Part shown: positions 8,894 to 17,467 of the stretch, one piece after another
Position numbering within the stretch: position 1 is the stretch's first letter
Layout of the letters: each line of letters starts with the position of its first letter
NCBI RefSeq assembly: GCF_022763345.1
Contig: NZ_JALEGS010000030.1
Location: 54,065-118,064, forward strand
Reading direction: 5' to 3'
Length of the DNA: 64,000 bases
Origin: Phaeodactylibacter sp.
GTDB taxonomy: Bacteria; Bacteroidota; Bacteroidia; Chitinophagales; Saprospiraceae
Program-made: the position numbers and the translations under genes
Notes under the pieces: model-generated
Seen by the model: the letters and a program-made list of their open reading frames with translations, nothing else
Databases searched by the model: none
What the model was told of the DNA's origin: nothing

Positions 8894-9012
8894 CCGGTGG
8901 AGTAGAATGTAGGCTAAGGTAGCTTTCCGCTTTTCAATCTCTTCCCAAAGGACGCCTTAACGGAACCAATCTCACGGTTAGCAGGTTTTACATAAGAACT
9001 ATTTTACCAATC

Positions 9013-9621
9013 ATGGCAGGAAACAACGACATCAGCTGGGACGAAATCAAGGCCCTGTTTGCAGAGACTAACCGCAAGTTTCAAGAAACAGACCGTTTAT
9101 TGACTGAAAAGTTTCAAGAGACAGACCGGCAGTTTAAGGAGACGGACCGCAAGTTCCAAGACACGGATAGAAAGCTGGACAAGCGCTTCAACGAACTCTA
9201 CGGGTTGTTCTCCTCCCAGTGGGGGCGCCTGGTGGAGAGCCTGGCAGGAAGCGAATTGGTCCGCACCTTTGAGAAGCGCGGCATCAAGATAAAGCAAACA
9301 GCTCAGCGACTCAAGGGCAGCCACAAAGGACAACGCTTTGAATTTGACATCATTGCGCGCAATGGTACGGAAGTGGTGGTCGTGGAGGTTAAAACCATGC
9401 TTAAATCTAAGCATATCCAGAAGTTCGTGGACAAAATGGGCTCCTTCAAGACTTGGGTAAAAAGGTATACCCCCAATAACGTCTATGGTGCTGTAGCTTT
9501 CCTTCAGGCAGATGCCGGAGCGGAGCAAATGGCAGAAAACAAAGGCCTTTTTGTCATCCGCGCTACCGGAGACTCGGCAGCTATTGTGAATAAGTCCGAT
9601 ATTGTGCCCCGTACCTTTTAA
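9013..9621 (+). CDS. DUF3782-type protein: coiled-coil repeats plus PD-(D/E)xK nuclease-like domain
   Basis: A 202-residue protein of unknown role. Residues about 15-60 carry a degenerate 7-residue repeat of the form FQETDRK, copied five times or so (KFQETDR, QFKETDR, KFQDTDR), giving a charged coiled coil. Residues about 75-195 look like a PD-(D/E)xK nuclease fold: FEFDII gives the conserved Asp and VVVVEVKT near residue 125 gives the ExK pair. These features match the DUF3782/DUF3782-like family, whose members often vary in number of coil repeats (family knowledge). No partner gene is adjacent, so DNA cleavage or repair is only inferred. No signal peptide is seen. Confidence 0.75.
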   Translation: MAGNNDISWDEIKALFAETNRKFQETDRLLTEKFQETDRQFKETDRKFQDTDRKLDKRFNELYGLFSSQWGRLVESLAGSELVRTFEKRGIKIKQTAQRLKGSHKGQRFEFDIIARNGTEVVVVEVKTMLKSKHIQKFVDKMGSFKTWVKRYTPNNVYGAVAFLQADAGAEQMAENKGLFVIRATGDSAAIVNKSDIVPRTF

Positions 9622-9650
9622 TCGATTTTTATAGCCTGATCCCAATAGCC

Positions 9651-10718
9651 CTACCGCGCTTTTGATACTGCCATGCTGCTTATTTTGCCGTCCTTTTTAC
9701 CGGTCACTCCTTCACAAACTTCCGCACCACCTGCTCCAACCCTGCCAGCAAGCGCACCACATACACCCCGCTCGGCCAGTCCGCCACATCGACTTCCCAG
9801 CTTTGGAGGGCTGGGCTCAAATTTAGGGTTTCGGTATGAAGGGTTTTTTTCGATTTGGAGCTTGCCTTGGGTGGCATGGCTTTGTTGGAGCTGTATATTT
9901 AAAGTGGAATAAGCAGGGTTTGGAAAAAGAGTCAACTGACCAATAGGGATAGGCTGCAAAATATTATTTACCAAAAGAGAGCTATCAATTTCGACCATCA
10001 TTAGCCGGTTGGTCGTACTTAGAAATATTGAATCATTCATTCCATCATGTAAGAACTCCCTTACTTTTAGATTGAATGCATAAAATCCAGTGGTTATAGG
10101 CCTGTCCCAAAATATAGTAGCTCCATTATTAGTTAATGAATCAGTATATTCAGGAAAAGAATAGTCTTCGCTGGGGAAAGGTGCTAGCTCAAATAGCCAT
10201 TTTTCACGTTGGATAAAAATATCGGTTTGGTGGAGATTGTAAAAAAAAACTACTCCTCCTTCAGTTTGAATAATTCCCGCTGGAATCCCCAACGGCTCAG
10301 GGGCATCATTGTAATCAAATAGACTGTCCCCATGAAATACATTCAAACTGTCTACCAGATGAATCGATTTATTCCCCGAGTCCTCAATATTAACAACGCC
10401 ATCTACTAAAAAGGAATCCCTGAAACTAATTTCATATATTCCGGGCTCTTCGTAGACATGAATCCCAAAGTAGGTTTCCAGATTCAGCCCAATACTGAGA
10501 AATTCTACGGCTGGTGGTGAGATCACCTCCGTTGTGCCATCTCCCCAATCCAGCATAATGCTGTCTTTAACATCTCCTTTACGGAAAATTCGCACATTTA
10601 CAGTGACTGTTTGGTTTGAAACCTTTTTAGTCATATCTGCAGCCCAGATACCTTGCGCTCCAATATTGGTCCATTGAAAACAAATAATCAGAGATAACAA
10701 GGCAGTGCAAAGCTTCAT
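9651..10718 (-). CDS. Secreted PKD-like surface protein with frameshifted T9SS sorting domain
   Basis: The signal peptide MKLCTALLSLIICFQWTNIGAQ is followed by a beta-rich region with a PKD-like segment (about residues 40-110, including LDWGDGTTEV and YEEPGIYEISF). The sorting domain starts at about 265 (LTLFPNPAYSTLNIQL) but is broken: after QGKLQIEKN the frame reads into a Gly/Ala/Arg-rich tail and stops at 9651. Removing one base from the A7 run at 9844-9850 gives KTLHTETLNLSP, then GVYVVRLLAG and the normal ending VRKFVKE with a stop at 9704-9706. The intact parent gene was therefore 9704-10718. The indel may be a real mutation or a homopolymer sequencing error. Function unknown. Confidence 0.75.
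   Translation of the reverse strand: MKLCTALLSLIICFQWTNIGAQGIWAADMTKKVSNQTVTVNVRIFRKGDVKDSIMLDWGDGTTEVISPPAVEFLSIGLNLETYFGIHVYEEPGIYEISFRDSFLVDGVVNIEDSGNKSIHLVDSLNVFHGDSLFDYNDAPEPLGIPAGIIQTEGGVVFFYNLHQTDIFIQREKWLFELAPFPSEDYSFPEYTDSLTNNGATIFWDRPITTGFYAFNLKVREFLHDGMNDSIFLSTTNRLMMVEIDSSLLVNNILQPIPIGQLTLFPNPAYSTLNIQLQQSHATQGKLQIEKNPSYRNPKFEPSPPKLGSRCGGLAERGVCGALAGRVGAGGAEVCEGVTGKKDGKISSMAVSKAR
9844..9850 (-). other. Probable frameshift in a seven-base homopolymer
   Basis: A run of seven T (A on the coding strand) lies exactly where the T9SS sorting domain changes frame. A run of six would keep the sorting domain in frame up to the stop at 9704. Confidence 0.7.
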
Positions 10719-10764
10719 AACTTCATTTTTTGATTGTTCTAAATTTTAGGTCATCACAACAGCA

Positions 10765-10893
10765 TCACTCCACCACAAATTTCCGCACCACCTGCTGCGC
10801 CCCTGCATCCGCTGCCAATCCTATAATCTCGTCCAGGTCTACCTGTTTATTTTCGGAAAACCCGCTCAGCGTGCTGCCAGCCCTTTTTTTCAT
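10765..10893 (-). pseudogene. Orphan fragment of a T9SS sorting-domain C-terminus
   Basis: A 42-codon reading frame that starts with MKKRAGSTLSGFSENK and ends with AQQVVRKFVVE. The last dozen residues match the end of a type A sorting domain and closely resemble the restored end of the neighbouring gene (EQVVRKFVKE); the DNA is also similar over about 40 bases. Too short to be a working exported protein, so it is read as the decayed tail of a duplicated or recombined surface-protein gene. Confidence 0.5.
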
Positions 10894-11297
10894 AGGTGAA
10901 TTATTAATCGGTTAAGTAAGAAACACGGTGTTGGGACTGCCTCCTTTGGGGCATAATAGCCCACATCTTCAAGAGCGCAAACGCCCTGAAAGCTATACTA
11001 AACAGGCAATTGGGCAACCGAATAAACGCGAGCGCAGAACTGATGCGGAAGTAAAACATCCACTTCAGAAAAGGGAGCGAACGGGCGCGTTCGGATTTTT
11101 CGTAATATACGCAAGTGACGGTAAAGGTGCAATGTTAAAAAGGCAGATGGAGGTATGAATTCAGGCACTTCCAAAAATTACAGCCGAAAATCTTGGCCTG
11201 CACCACGCAAACCGCAATAAAAACGCGCAAACCTGCGTATCTAATTGAGCTTGCTGATTTTTTTGATTAATTTCAAGCCGTCCAAAAAACGATAATC
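10894..11297. other. Intergenic region before the RlpA gene with an orphan hairpin
   Basis: No gene is supported in these 404 bases. A stem CGAACG-GGCG-CGTTCG at 11078-11093 followed by GATTTTT has the form of a rho-independent terminator on the + strand, although no + strand gene is recognised upstream of it. The final 60 bases before 11298 are AT-rich and probably hold the rlpA promoter, but no clear consensus was found. Confidence 0.35.
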
Positions 11298-12212
11298 ATG
11301 AAGAAACGACTGAACTTAAGCCTCCTCCTTGCCCTTTGTTTTACCGTAGCATTGTCTGCGCAAAGCAATGAAGAATGGGGCATCGCATCGTACTACCACG
11401 ATAGCTTCCACGGTAAGGAAACCGCCTACGGCGTCAAATACGACAAGAAAGCAATGACCGCCGCCCACCGCGAACTCCCCTACGGTACAATGGTCCGGGT
11501 TACCCGGCTCGACAACGAAAAATCAGTCGTGGTGAAAGTGACCGACAAAGGGCCTTACAAGCGTGGCCGGGTGGTCGACCTTTCGCGGGCCGCCGCTGAA
11601 CGGATTGGGCTCGTTCAGGACGGATTGACAGAAGTCAAACTCGAAGTAGTCAAACGGGGCACAGCAGCGCCCGAAAAGCCTTCCAAAAAAGCGCAACGCA
11701 AGGAACGGCAGGCCAGTACCCCTTCCTCCTATGACAATACCAGCCGCGACCGAATTGTAACGGATGCGGGCAATGCCCCTGCGCCGGCTGAAAAGAAGGT
11801 CGCCGGCACTACGGCTTCCAAACCTGCTGCCTCCGAGACGAAGCCCAAAGGACAGGCAAAAACAACGGCTCCGGCCGCGCAGCCTAAACTCGTGGGCAAG
11901 GAATATCAAAAGTACGGTTTGTACAAAATCAGCATTCAGGAACCCGGCGAGAAAGGCTTCGCCGTTCAGGTAGCCTCGCTGACCAACTACGAGAATGTCT
12001 TCAAGCAAGTGGCCGACCTGCAAGCCAAATGGTTTGACAACGTGCTCATTAGCATTGAAGAGGGCAGCCGCATGCCATCCTACAAAGTCCTTTTGGGCCC
12101 GTTCAAGGAAGAAGCCGCTGCGGAAAACTACCGCAAAAATCTGCTGAAGAAGCATAAGATCAAAGGCTTTGTGGTAGACCTCAATACCATTGAATACAGC
12201 AAAGAAAGATAG
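11298..12212 (+). CDS. rlpA: RlpA-like septal lytic transglycosylase with SPOR domain
   Basis: A 304-residue secreted or periplasmic protein. The signal peptide covers about residues 1-21 (ends TVALSAQ). Residues about 28-118 are the double-psi beta-barrel of RlpA, with GIASYYHDSFHGKETAYG, then PYGTMVRVT and the catalytic-site segment KVTDKGPYKRGRVVDLS. Residues 120-205 are a Lys/Ala/Pro-rich linker. Residues about 220-300 are a SPOR domain (GFAVQVASLTNYENV and YKVLLGPFKEE) that binds glycan strands stripped of stem peptides at division sites. The family cleaves such naked glycan strands; activity here is inferred. A terminator hairpin follows the gene. Confidence 0.88.
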   Translation: MKKRLNLSLLLALCFTVALSAQSNEEWGIASYYHDSFHGKETAYGVKYDKKAMTAAHRELPYGTMVRVTRLDNEKSVVVKVTDKGPYKRGRVVDLSRAAAERIGLVQDGLTEVKLEVVKRGTAAPEKPSKKAQRKERQASTPSSYDNTSRDRIVTDAGNAPAPAEKKVAGTTASKPAASETKPKGQAKTTAPAAQPKLVGKEYQKYGLYKISIQEPGEKGFAVQVASLTNYENVFKQVADLQAKWFDNVLISIEEGSRMPSYKVLLGPFKEEAAAENYRKNLLKKHKIKGFVVDLNTIEYSKER

Positions 12213-12241
12213 CCAAAGCACTCCTAAGCCTGAACGCAAAT

Positions 12242-12276
12242 AGCTCCGTCTTCTTTAGGCGGAGCTGTTTTTGTTT
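12242..12276 (+). terminator. Rho-independent terminator after rlpA
   Basis: AGCTCCG (12242-12248) pairs with CGGAGCT (12260-12266) over an 11-base loop and is followed by GTTTTTGTTT. It lies between the convergent rlpA and membrane-protein genes. The minus-strand side has only a short T-run, so it mainly serves rlpA. Confidence 0.75.
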
Positions 12277-13567
12277 ACTGCAATGACTCCTCCGGGAAGT
12301 ACTGAAACGGGATATTGATGTGGAAGGAATCCTGCTCAAACCGGGCAGGGATGATCCGAAGGAGGTGCCCGCCAACGCGCTGCCCCTGCATCGACAGGTA
12401 GACTCGAATACCGGATTGTTTGCTGTCTTTTTGCTTGTACAGGTATAAACCGGATGGCACGACCACCGTGCTGTCAATCTTGAAGGTATAGTAAGACTTC
12501 AGACAGGCTTGACGCTCCTCCCGCTCCCCATCTTCCCACTCCGGGCCACAGTAGGCCTGAATGAACTCCCGCTCGGTTTTGGGTACCGGCACAAAGACCG
12601 TTGCGACCGTTCCCCGGATGACATCGCTGCTGAGCATGGCAAAGCGAATGTGCGCTCCGGGCGGCCTTAGGTTTTCATAGCGCTCTGCGTACTGCTGGCT
12701 CTCCCGCCCGGCTACCCGCTTACGGATACCGGCATCCAGCATAAATAAATTGGAGTCCTGCACCCAAAAAACAAAGCCGATCATGAGCACAACCATATAC
12801 CCTGCCGTGACCCCGATATAGCGGGTTTTGGAAACGTTGGTAGCCAGTGTCTGCCCAATGTAGGTGAATGGCTCCAGAAAGGGGCCGGCCATGATCCGGA
12901 CGGAAAACAGGTACAAGGGGAACTGTATCCTTTTCACCCAATCTTTGTCCCGAAGCTTCTTATGATTGAGCAGCCCCTGAAACAGCAGCACCGAAGTAAG
13001 TAGAAAAAGTCCGCCCAGTGCAAAGTAGGTCGCGGGCAGCCCTGGAAAAACCATCGATAAAAGATACCCGATCCCCCAAAAGACCATTAACAGAATGGTG
13101 ATAAAAGTGAAGGTAATCAAGCTGATGCCTGCAATCGAAAACAGCAAACTGCAAAAGTCGTCCAGTCGCTGATTGAAACCCTGCAGGTCAGGGAAGCGGG
13201 CCTTGAGCCTGGCAAGAAAATGCGGGCTGTACCGATCGGAATGCTCATTGATCCCTTCCGGGAAAACTGAGGCCAGACCGATATTCCCAATCCATAGGGT
13301 ACGGAGGGAAAAATGAAGGATGAAATTGAAAATCAGTATTAAAGCTCCGAACAGCAAGTAGATGAACAGGTACCCGAGCAGTTCCTGCTGTTCAGCCGTA
13401 GTGCGCTGCAAGCTCCAATTTAGCAATTTGTCCAGCAGGCCCGGCAGTTGGAATGCCCCCAACAGCGCCACACCCGAAACAATGAGCTCTGCCTGATAGC
13501 TTTCCTGCTCCAGGCGCTCCAGCCACTGCGGTTTCGGCTTAGGGTTATTGGGGGCACTACTGCTCAT
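12275..13567 (-). CDS. Unknown multi-pass inner-membrane protein
   Basis: A 430-residue protein with no family that I recognise. Hydrophobic segments at about residues 27-48, 65-87, 135-160, 165-200 and 255-280 suggest five or six transmembrane helices. The N-terminus is hydrophilic (Pro/Lys-rich) and the last 150 residues form a soluble domain with beta-strand patterns, including the segment TVATVFVPVPKTE. It starts 3 bases after tpiA stops, so it is probably cotranscribed with bioB and tpiA, but that says little about its role. The gene converges on rlpA. Confidence 0.7.
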   Translation of the reverse strand: MSSSAPNNPKPKPQWLERLEQESYQAELIVSGVALLGAFQLPGLLDKLLNWSLQRTTAEQQELLGYLFIYLLFGALILIFNFILHFSLRTLWIGNIGLASVFPEGINEHSDRYSPHFLARLKARFPDLQGFNQRLDDFCSLLFSIAGISLITFTFITILLMVFWGIGYLLSMVFPGLPATYFALGGLFLLTSVLLFQGLLNHKKLRDKDWVKRIQFPLYLFSVRIMAGPFLEPFTYIGQTLATNVSKTRYIGVTAGYMVVLMIGFVFWVQDSNLFMLDAGIRKRVAGRESQQYAERYENLRPPGAHIRFAMLSSDVIRGTVATVFVPVPKTEREFIQAYCGPEWEDGEREERQACLKSYYTFKIDSTVVVPSGLYLYKQKDSKQSGIRVYLSMQGQRVGGHLLRIIPARFEQDSFHINIPFQYFPEESLQ

Positions 13568-13570
13568 CGC

Positions 13571-14329
13571 TTAAAAACTATCAACAATAGCATTAAAGTC
13601 CGCCGCTTTGAGGGATGCACCACCAATCAGCCCGCCATCCACATCAGGATTGGCGAAGAGCTCTTTGGCATTGCCGGGCTTCACGCTGCCCCCGTAGAGG
13701 ATGGTGATGCTGTCCGCAATTTCCGCACCGTACTGATCACGGATCAGGCTGCGGATATGGGCATGCATTTCCTGTGCCTGTGCCGGAGAAGCCGTTTTGC
13801 CCGTACCAATGGCCCAGACCGGCTCATAGGCGATGACCACCTTTTGCAGGTCCTCCGCGCTGAGATGGAAAAGGGCGGTTTTGACCTGCTCTGCAACCAG
13901 CTCATTTTGCTTGCCGCTTTCACGAACGTCCAGCTTTTCCCCACAGCAGTAAATCGGCTCCATGCCCTGCCCCAGGACGGCATCAATCTTTTTAGCAATG
14001 AGCTCATCCTTCTCACCGAAATACTCCCGGCGCTCCGAGTGGCCCAGAATGACGTATTCCACCCCACAGGACTTCAGCATGCTTGCGGAAACTTCGCCCG
14101 TATAGGCACCGCTTTCTTCCTGATGGCAGTTTTGCGCCGCCAGTTTCAGGTTGGAAATATCTTTGATTATGCTGGCCACATTGCGAAGGTGGATGAACGG
14201 CGTACCGAGAATCACCAGCGCATCGGAGGGTTGCAGCCCATCGATGACCGCCTTGGTGAGGTCGCGGCCCTGTTCATAATCCATATTCATTTTCCAGTTG
14301 CCGGCAACAATTTGCTTTCGTTTTGTCAT
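13571..14329 (-). CDS. tpiA: Triosephosphate isomerase
   Basis: A 252-residue cytoplasmic enzyme interconverting dihydroxyacetone phosphate and glyceraldehyde 3-phosphate in glycolysis and gluconeogenesis. Family marks: GNWKMN near the start (substrate Lys), ILGHSERREYFGE with the catalytic His near residue 97, AYEPVWAIGTGKT with the catalytic Glu near 168 and loop 6, and the phosphate-binding ILYGGSVKP and GGLIGGASL. Length is standard. It begins 3 bases after bioB stops and is followed 3 bases later by the unknown membrane protein, so all three are likely on one mRNA. Confidence 0.97.
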   Translation of the reverse strand: MTKRKQIVAGNWKMNMDYEQGRDLTKAVIDGLQPSDALVILGTPFIHLRNVASIIKDISNLKLAAQNCHQEESGAYTGEVSASMLKSCGVEYVILGHSERREYFGEKDELIAKKIDAVLGQGMEPIYCCGEKLDVRESGKQNELVAEQVKTALFHLSAEDLQKVVIAYEPVWAIGTGKTASPAQAQEMHAHIRSLIRDQYGAEIADSITILYGGSVKPGNAKELFANPDVDGGLIGGASLKAADFNAIVDSF

Positions 14330-14332
14330 AAC

Positions 14333-15436
14333 TTATTTTTGAATGGCTTTTTTCTTTAGTTTTCCCTTCTTGGTGTATTCCACATGAGCCGGGATACGAT
14401 GCCCCGGGCGGCTCCATTTGGGGTTTTCCTTTTTGGCGCGCTCTTCCTCCGTCAGCGGTTCAGGCTGCGGGCGGTCGCCTTTAGCGAATGGCGCAGTGGG
14501 CTGTAGCCCCAGGATTTCAAACATTTCCAGGTCCTCGTTCGTAGCGGGGTTGGGGGTGGTGAGCAGTTTGTCCCCTGCAAAGATAGACCCGGCTCCTGCC
14601 ATAAAGCACAGCGCCTGCCCTTCTTTGGTCATTGACAAGCGGCCCGCAGAAAGGCGTACCGTTGACTTCGGCATCACAATACGGGCGGTCGCTACCATGC
14701 GCACCATATCCCAGATCGGCACCGGCTCCTGATCTTCCATTGGGGTACCCTCCACCGCCACGAGGGCATTGATGGGCACAGACTCCGGCTGCGGGTCGAG
14801 CTGAGAAAGGGTCAGCAGCATCTTGCAGCGGTCTTCCACAGACTCGCCCATGCCGATGATGCCACCGGAGCAAACGGTCAGCTTAGCTTTACGGACATTA
14901 CTGAGGGTTTCCAGGCGGTCTTCATACCCCCGGGTGGAAATCACCTCCTTGTAGTAATCCTCCGAAGTATCGAGGTTGTGGTTGTAAGCGTAAAGCCCGG
15001 CCTCTGCCAGTTTTTTGGCTTGAGTCTCCGTGACCATGCCCAGCGTGGCACAGACTTCCATGTCCATGCTGTTGACGGTCTGTACCAGCCTGATGACCTG
15101 ATCGAAGTCCTCGTCGTCCTTCACGTTCCGCCAGGCAGCACCCATACATACGCGGGAAGCGCCCAGGACTTTCGCCCGGTTAGCAGCGGTAGTCACCTGC
15201 TCTACGGACATTAGGTCGTTTTCTTCAATATCCGTATGATAACGGGCGGCCTGCGGGCAGTAGCCACAATCTTCCTGACAACCTCCTGTCTTGATAGAAA
15301 GGAGGCTGCTGATTTGCACTTCGTTCGGGTTGTGGTGTTTGCGGTGGACGGTAGCGGCCTCGTACACCAGCTCCAGGAGCGGTTTTCGGTGTACTTCCAG
15401 GATTTCAGCTAACGTCCATTCTTTACGTTCTTCCAT
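14333..15436 (-). CDS. bioB: Biotin synthase
   Basis: A 367-residue radical-SAM enzyme that inserts sulfur into dethiobiotin to give biotin. The start at 15436 (MEERKEWTLAEI) is preferred to an in-frame ATG 45 bases upstream, which would overlap the preceding gene. The 4Fe-4S cluster cysteines are Cys53, Cys57 and Cys60 in GGCQEDCGYC. Other marks are the MGAAWRNVKD and YNHNLDTS segments and the 2Fe-2S region (SAGRLSM, GAGSIFAGDKLLTTPNP). The C-terminal 60 residues are Lys/Pro-rich and longer than in E. coli. It follows the unknown lipoprotein gene by one base. Confidence 0.96.
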   Translation of the reverse strand: MEERKEWTLAEILEVHRKPLLELVYEAATVHRKHHNPNEVQISSLLSIKTGGCQEDCGYCPQAARYHTDIEENDLMSVEQVTTAANRAKVLGASRVCMGAAWRNVKDDEDFDQVIRLVQTVNSMDMEVCATLGMVTETQAKKLAEAGLYAYNHNLDTSEDYYKEVISTRGYEDRLETLSNVRKAKLTVCSGGIIGMGESVEDRCKMLLTLSQLDPQPESVPINALVAVEGTPMEDQEPVPIWDMVRMVATARIVMPKSTVRLSAGRLSMTKEGQALCFMAGAGSIFAGDKLLTTPNPATNEDLEMFEILGLQPTAPFAKGDRPQPEPLTEEERAKKENPKWSRPGHRIPAHVEYTKKGKLKKKAIQK

Positions 15437-15437
15437 G

Positions 15438-15992
15438 TTATGCTTTCTTGCGATTATAGAATGCTTCCATACCGATAGCAACCAAGCCTGCCCCCAGCAT
15501 CATGAGGGCATTCCAGTACCACGCTACCGGTGCTTCATTTTCATTGATGACAATGACTGGGGGTTCCCAGCTGTAGCCTTTCTCTTTGAGCCGGTCCAGC
15601 CCCGTCAGGTTGGCGTCGGGCAGAGGGCGCACTACGCCTCTCAGGGTTCTTGTGCCGGCGGCGATGCAGGTGTCCGCTTCCACACAGGGATCAAAAAAGT
15701 CGGCGGTCCAGGCTAGCAAAGCAGGGGTTTGGTCCGGACTGCTTTCCGCAAAAACCGGATAAAGGATAATTGGCGGGCTGCCTGGCTCCTCTGCTTCCTG
15801 ATACACAAAATCAGGCTCGAACCGGGCATTTGTGATTTCCACGTAGTCGGCATCCCCAATGCCCTTTTCGGCCACTTCTGCCATCTCAAAGGACCGCAGC
15901 TTGTGCGTGCCAAAAAACTGGGAGATCAGGCTGTTGCACCCGTTGATGAAAAACACCAGGCACAGGAGAATAATGATAATCCTTACGATCAT
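15438..15992 (-). CDS. Unknown lipoprotein/membrane protein in the biotin cluster
   Basis: A 184-residue protein without a family I recognise. The N-terminus MIVRIIIILLCLVFFINGC is a signal or anchor with a lipobox-like cysteine at residue 19. A second hydrophobic segment lies at about 160-177 (WYWNALMMLGAGLVAIGM), so the middle part would sit outside the cytoplasm between two anchors. The middle is acidic and has two Cys (DPCVEADTC). Its stop is one base from the bioB start, implying translational coupling with bioB. Whether it has any part in biotin metabolism is unknown. Confidence 0.65.
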   Translation of the reverse strand: MIVRIIIILLCLVFFINGCNSLISQFFGTHKLRSFEMAEVAEKGIGDADYVEITNARFEPDFVYQEAEEPGSPPIILYPVFAESSPDQTPALLAWTADFFDPCVEADTCIAAGTRTLRGVVRPLPDANLTGLDRLKEKGYSWEPPVIVINENEAPVAWYWNALMMLGAGLVAIGMEAFYNRKKA

Positions 15993-16090
15993 AAGTTCAA
16001 ACTATGCCCCCTAAAGTAGGGCCTATTTTTGATTTATCGGAGTACGGTCCGGGTAATTTTCGTCATCCTTCCGAAATCCAAAGCGACAGG

Positions 16091-17380
16091 TTAGTCCTGC
16101 TCCTGCAGCAGAAAGGCCGAGAAGGCGGCTTCCATCGCGCTGTAGGCCTGTTCGAGCTGCTCATTGGTGATGCAGTAGGGCGGAATCATGTAAATCAGGT
16201 TGCCCAATGGCCGCAGCAGCACGCCCCGGTCCAGGAAATAGTGGTACAACTGATCCCTCAGGTTATTGAAATAGCCGGTGGCTTCCTCGCTTTCGAACTC
16301 TACCGCCAGTATGGTGCCCCGCTGCCGGGAAGACCGCACTGCCGGGTGCTGCTCAATGCGCTCCCGGAATGCCCGGTGCTGGGTTTCCACCCGTTGCCGG
16401 TCCCGGGCGGAGCCCTCCGACTCCAGAAGATCAAGGCTAGCCAGTGCAGCGGCGCAGCCCACCGGGTTGGCCGTGTAGGAATGGCCATGAAAAAAGGTCT
16501 TGTACTTATCATCCGACCAAAAGGCTTCAAAAACCTCTTCCGTGCAGGACGTCACTGCGAGGGGCAACGTGCCACCAGTCAGCCCCTTGGACAGGCACAT
16601 GATATCCGGCTGCTCCGTCAGGTAATCACAGGCAAACATGCGCCCGGTCCGCCCAAAGCCCGTCATCACCTCATCGGCAATACAGAGGGCACCGTACTTT
16701 TTGCACAGCCCCATGAGCTGGCTGAGTATTTCAGGCTCGTACATGATCATCCCGCCGGCGCCCATCACCAGGGGCTCAAAAATAAAGGCGTAAACTTCAC
16801 CCGTTTTCAGGTGCGCCTCCAAGGCTTCCAGCGCAGCCGCCTCCTGCCCCTGTACCGGGTTGGGAATGCGCTTGACCTCAAAGAGGAAGTCCTGAAATGC
16901 CGTAAAGAAAGAGTGGTCGCCACTAGCCGCCATAGCCCCGAAGGTCTCCCCGTGAAAGCCCATATCAAAGGCAACGAGCTGCGTGCGCGGCCGGCCCTGA
17001 TTGAAGAAGTACTGAATGGCCATTTTGATGCCAATCTCTACGGCAGAGGAGCCATTGTCAGAGTAAAAAATCCGGTTTTGGCGGTCGGGAAGATGGCCAA
17101 TCAGGCGCTCCGCCAGCTCTACGGCCGGCGGGTGGGTAAAGCCGGCGAAGATGACATGCTCCAGTTGCAACAGCTGCTGATGCACTTTTTCTGCGATATA
17201 GGGATGAGCATGGCCGTGCAAATTCACCCACCAGGAAGCCACACAGTCAATGTAAGACCGTCCCTGTTCATCGTACAACAAAGCCCCTTCCGCTTTCACA
17301 ACCGGCAGAGGCGGGGCAGCCGTTTTCATTTGTGTGTAAGGATGCCAGATATGCCGGGCATCGCGTTCCGTTAGGTTCAT
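16091..17380 (-). CDS. bioA: Adenosylmethionine-8-amino-7-oxononanoate aminotransferase
   Basis: A 429-residue PLP enzyme that converts KAPA to DAPA using S-adenosylmethionine as amino donor, the antepenultimate step to biotin. Marks: IWHPYTQMK at the start, CVASWWVNLHGHAHP with the substrate-binding Trp pair, YSDNGSSAVEIGIKMA for PLP phosphate contacts, ADEVMTGFGRTG, the PLP-binding Lys265 in LSKGLTGG, and HGHSYTANPVGCAAA. It lies between bioD and the unknown lipoprotein gene. No bioF, which supplies its substrate, is present in the window. Confidence 0.96.
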   Translation of the reverse strand: MNLTERDARHIWHPYTQMKTAAPPLPVVKAEGALLYDEQGRSYIDCVASWWVNLHGHAHPYIAEKVHQQLLQLEHVIFAGFTHPPAVELAERLIGHLPDRQNRIFYSDNGSSAVEIGIKMAIQYFFNQGRPRTQLVAFDMGFHGETFGAMAASGDHSFFTAFQDFLFEVKRIPNPVQGQEAAALEALEAHLKTGEVYAFIFEPLVMGAGGMIMYEPEILSQLMGLCKKYGALCIADEVMTGFGRTGRMFACDYLTEQPDIMCLSKGLTGGTLPLAVTSCTEEVFEAFWSDDKYKTFFHGHSYTANPVGCAAALASLDLLESEGSARDRQRVETQHRAFRERIEQHPAVRSSRQRGTILAVEFESEEATGYFNNLRDQLYHYFLDRGVLLRPLGNLIYMIPPYCITNEQLEQAYSAMEAAFSAFLLQEQD

Positions 17381-17413
17381 CGTATTTTGTGGTTTGTCCC
17401 GGGTAAAGTAAGT

Positions 17414-17442
17414 AAAAAACCGGCAGGGCTTCCAGGGCCCGG
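17414..17442 (-). terminator. Possible weak terminator between bioD and bioA
   Basis: On the minus strand a GC-rich imperfect hairpin (CCGG...CCGG with an inner GGGC/GCCC alternative, 17420-17442) is followed by six T. It would end or attenuate bioD transcripts 34 bases before the bioA start codon. The two pairings exclude each other, so the structure is uncertain. Confidence 0.35.
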
Positions 17443-17467
17443 ATGACCTGACCGTTTTATGACAAAA

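Noticed and set aside
10928..11158. A 76-codon open frame before rlpA
   Set aside because: No signal, domain or start signals; the terminator-like hairpin at 11078 lies inside it, and the Arg/Lys-rich composition looks non-coding.
16004..17374. A 456-codon open frame on the + strand
   Set aside because: It is antisense to bioA, which has all family motifs; the translation is rich in Arg, His, Gln and Leu without any domain, as expected of a shadow frame in GC-rich coding DNA.
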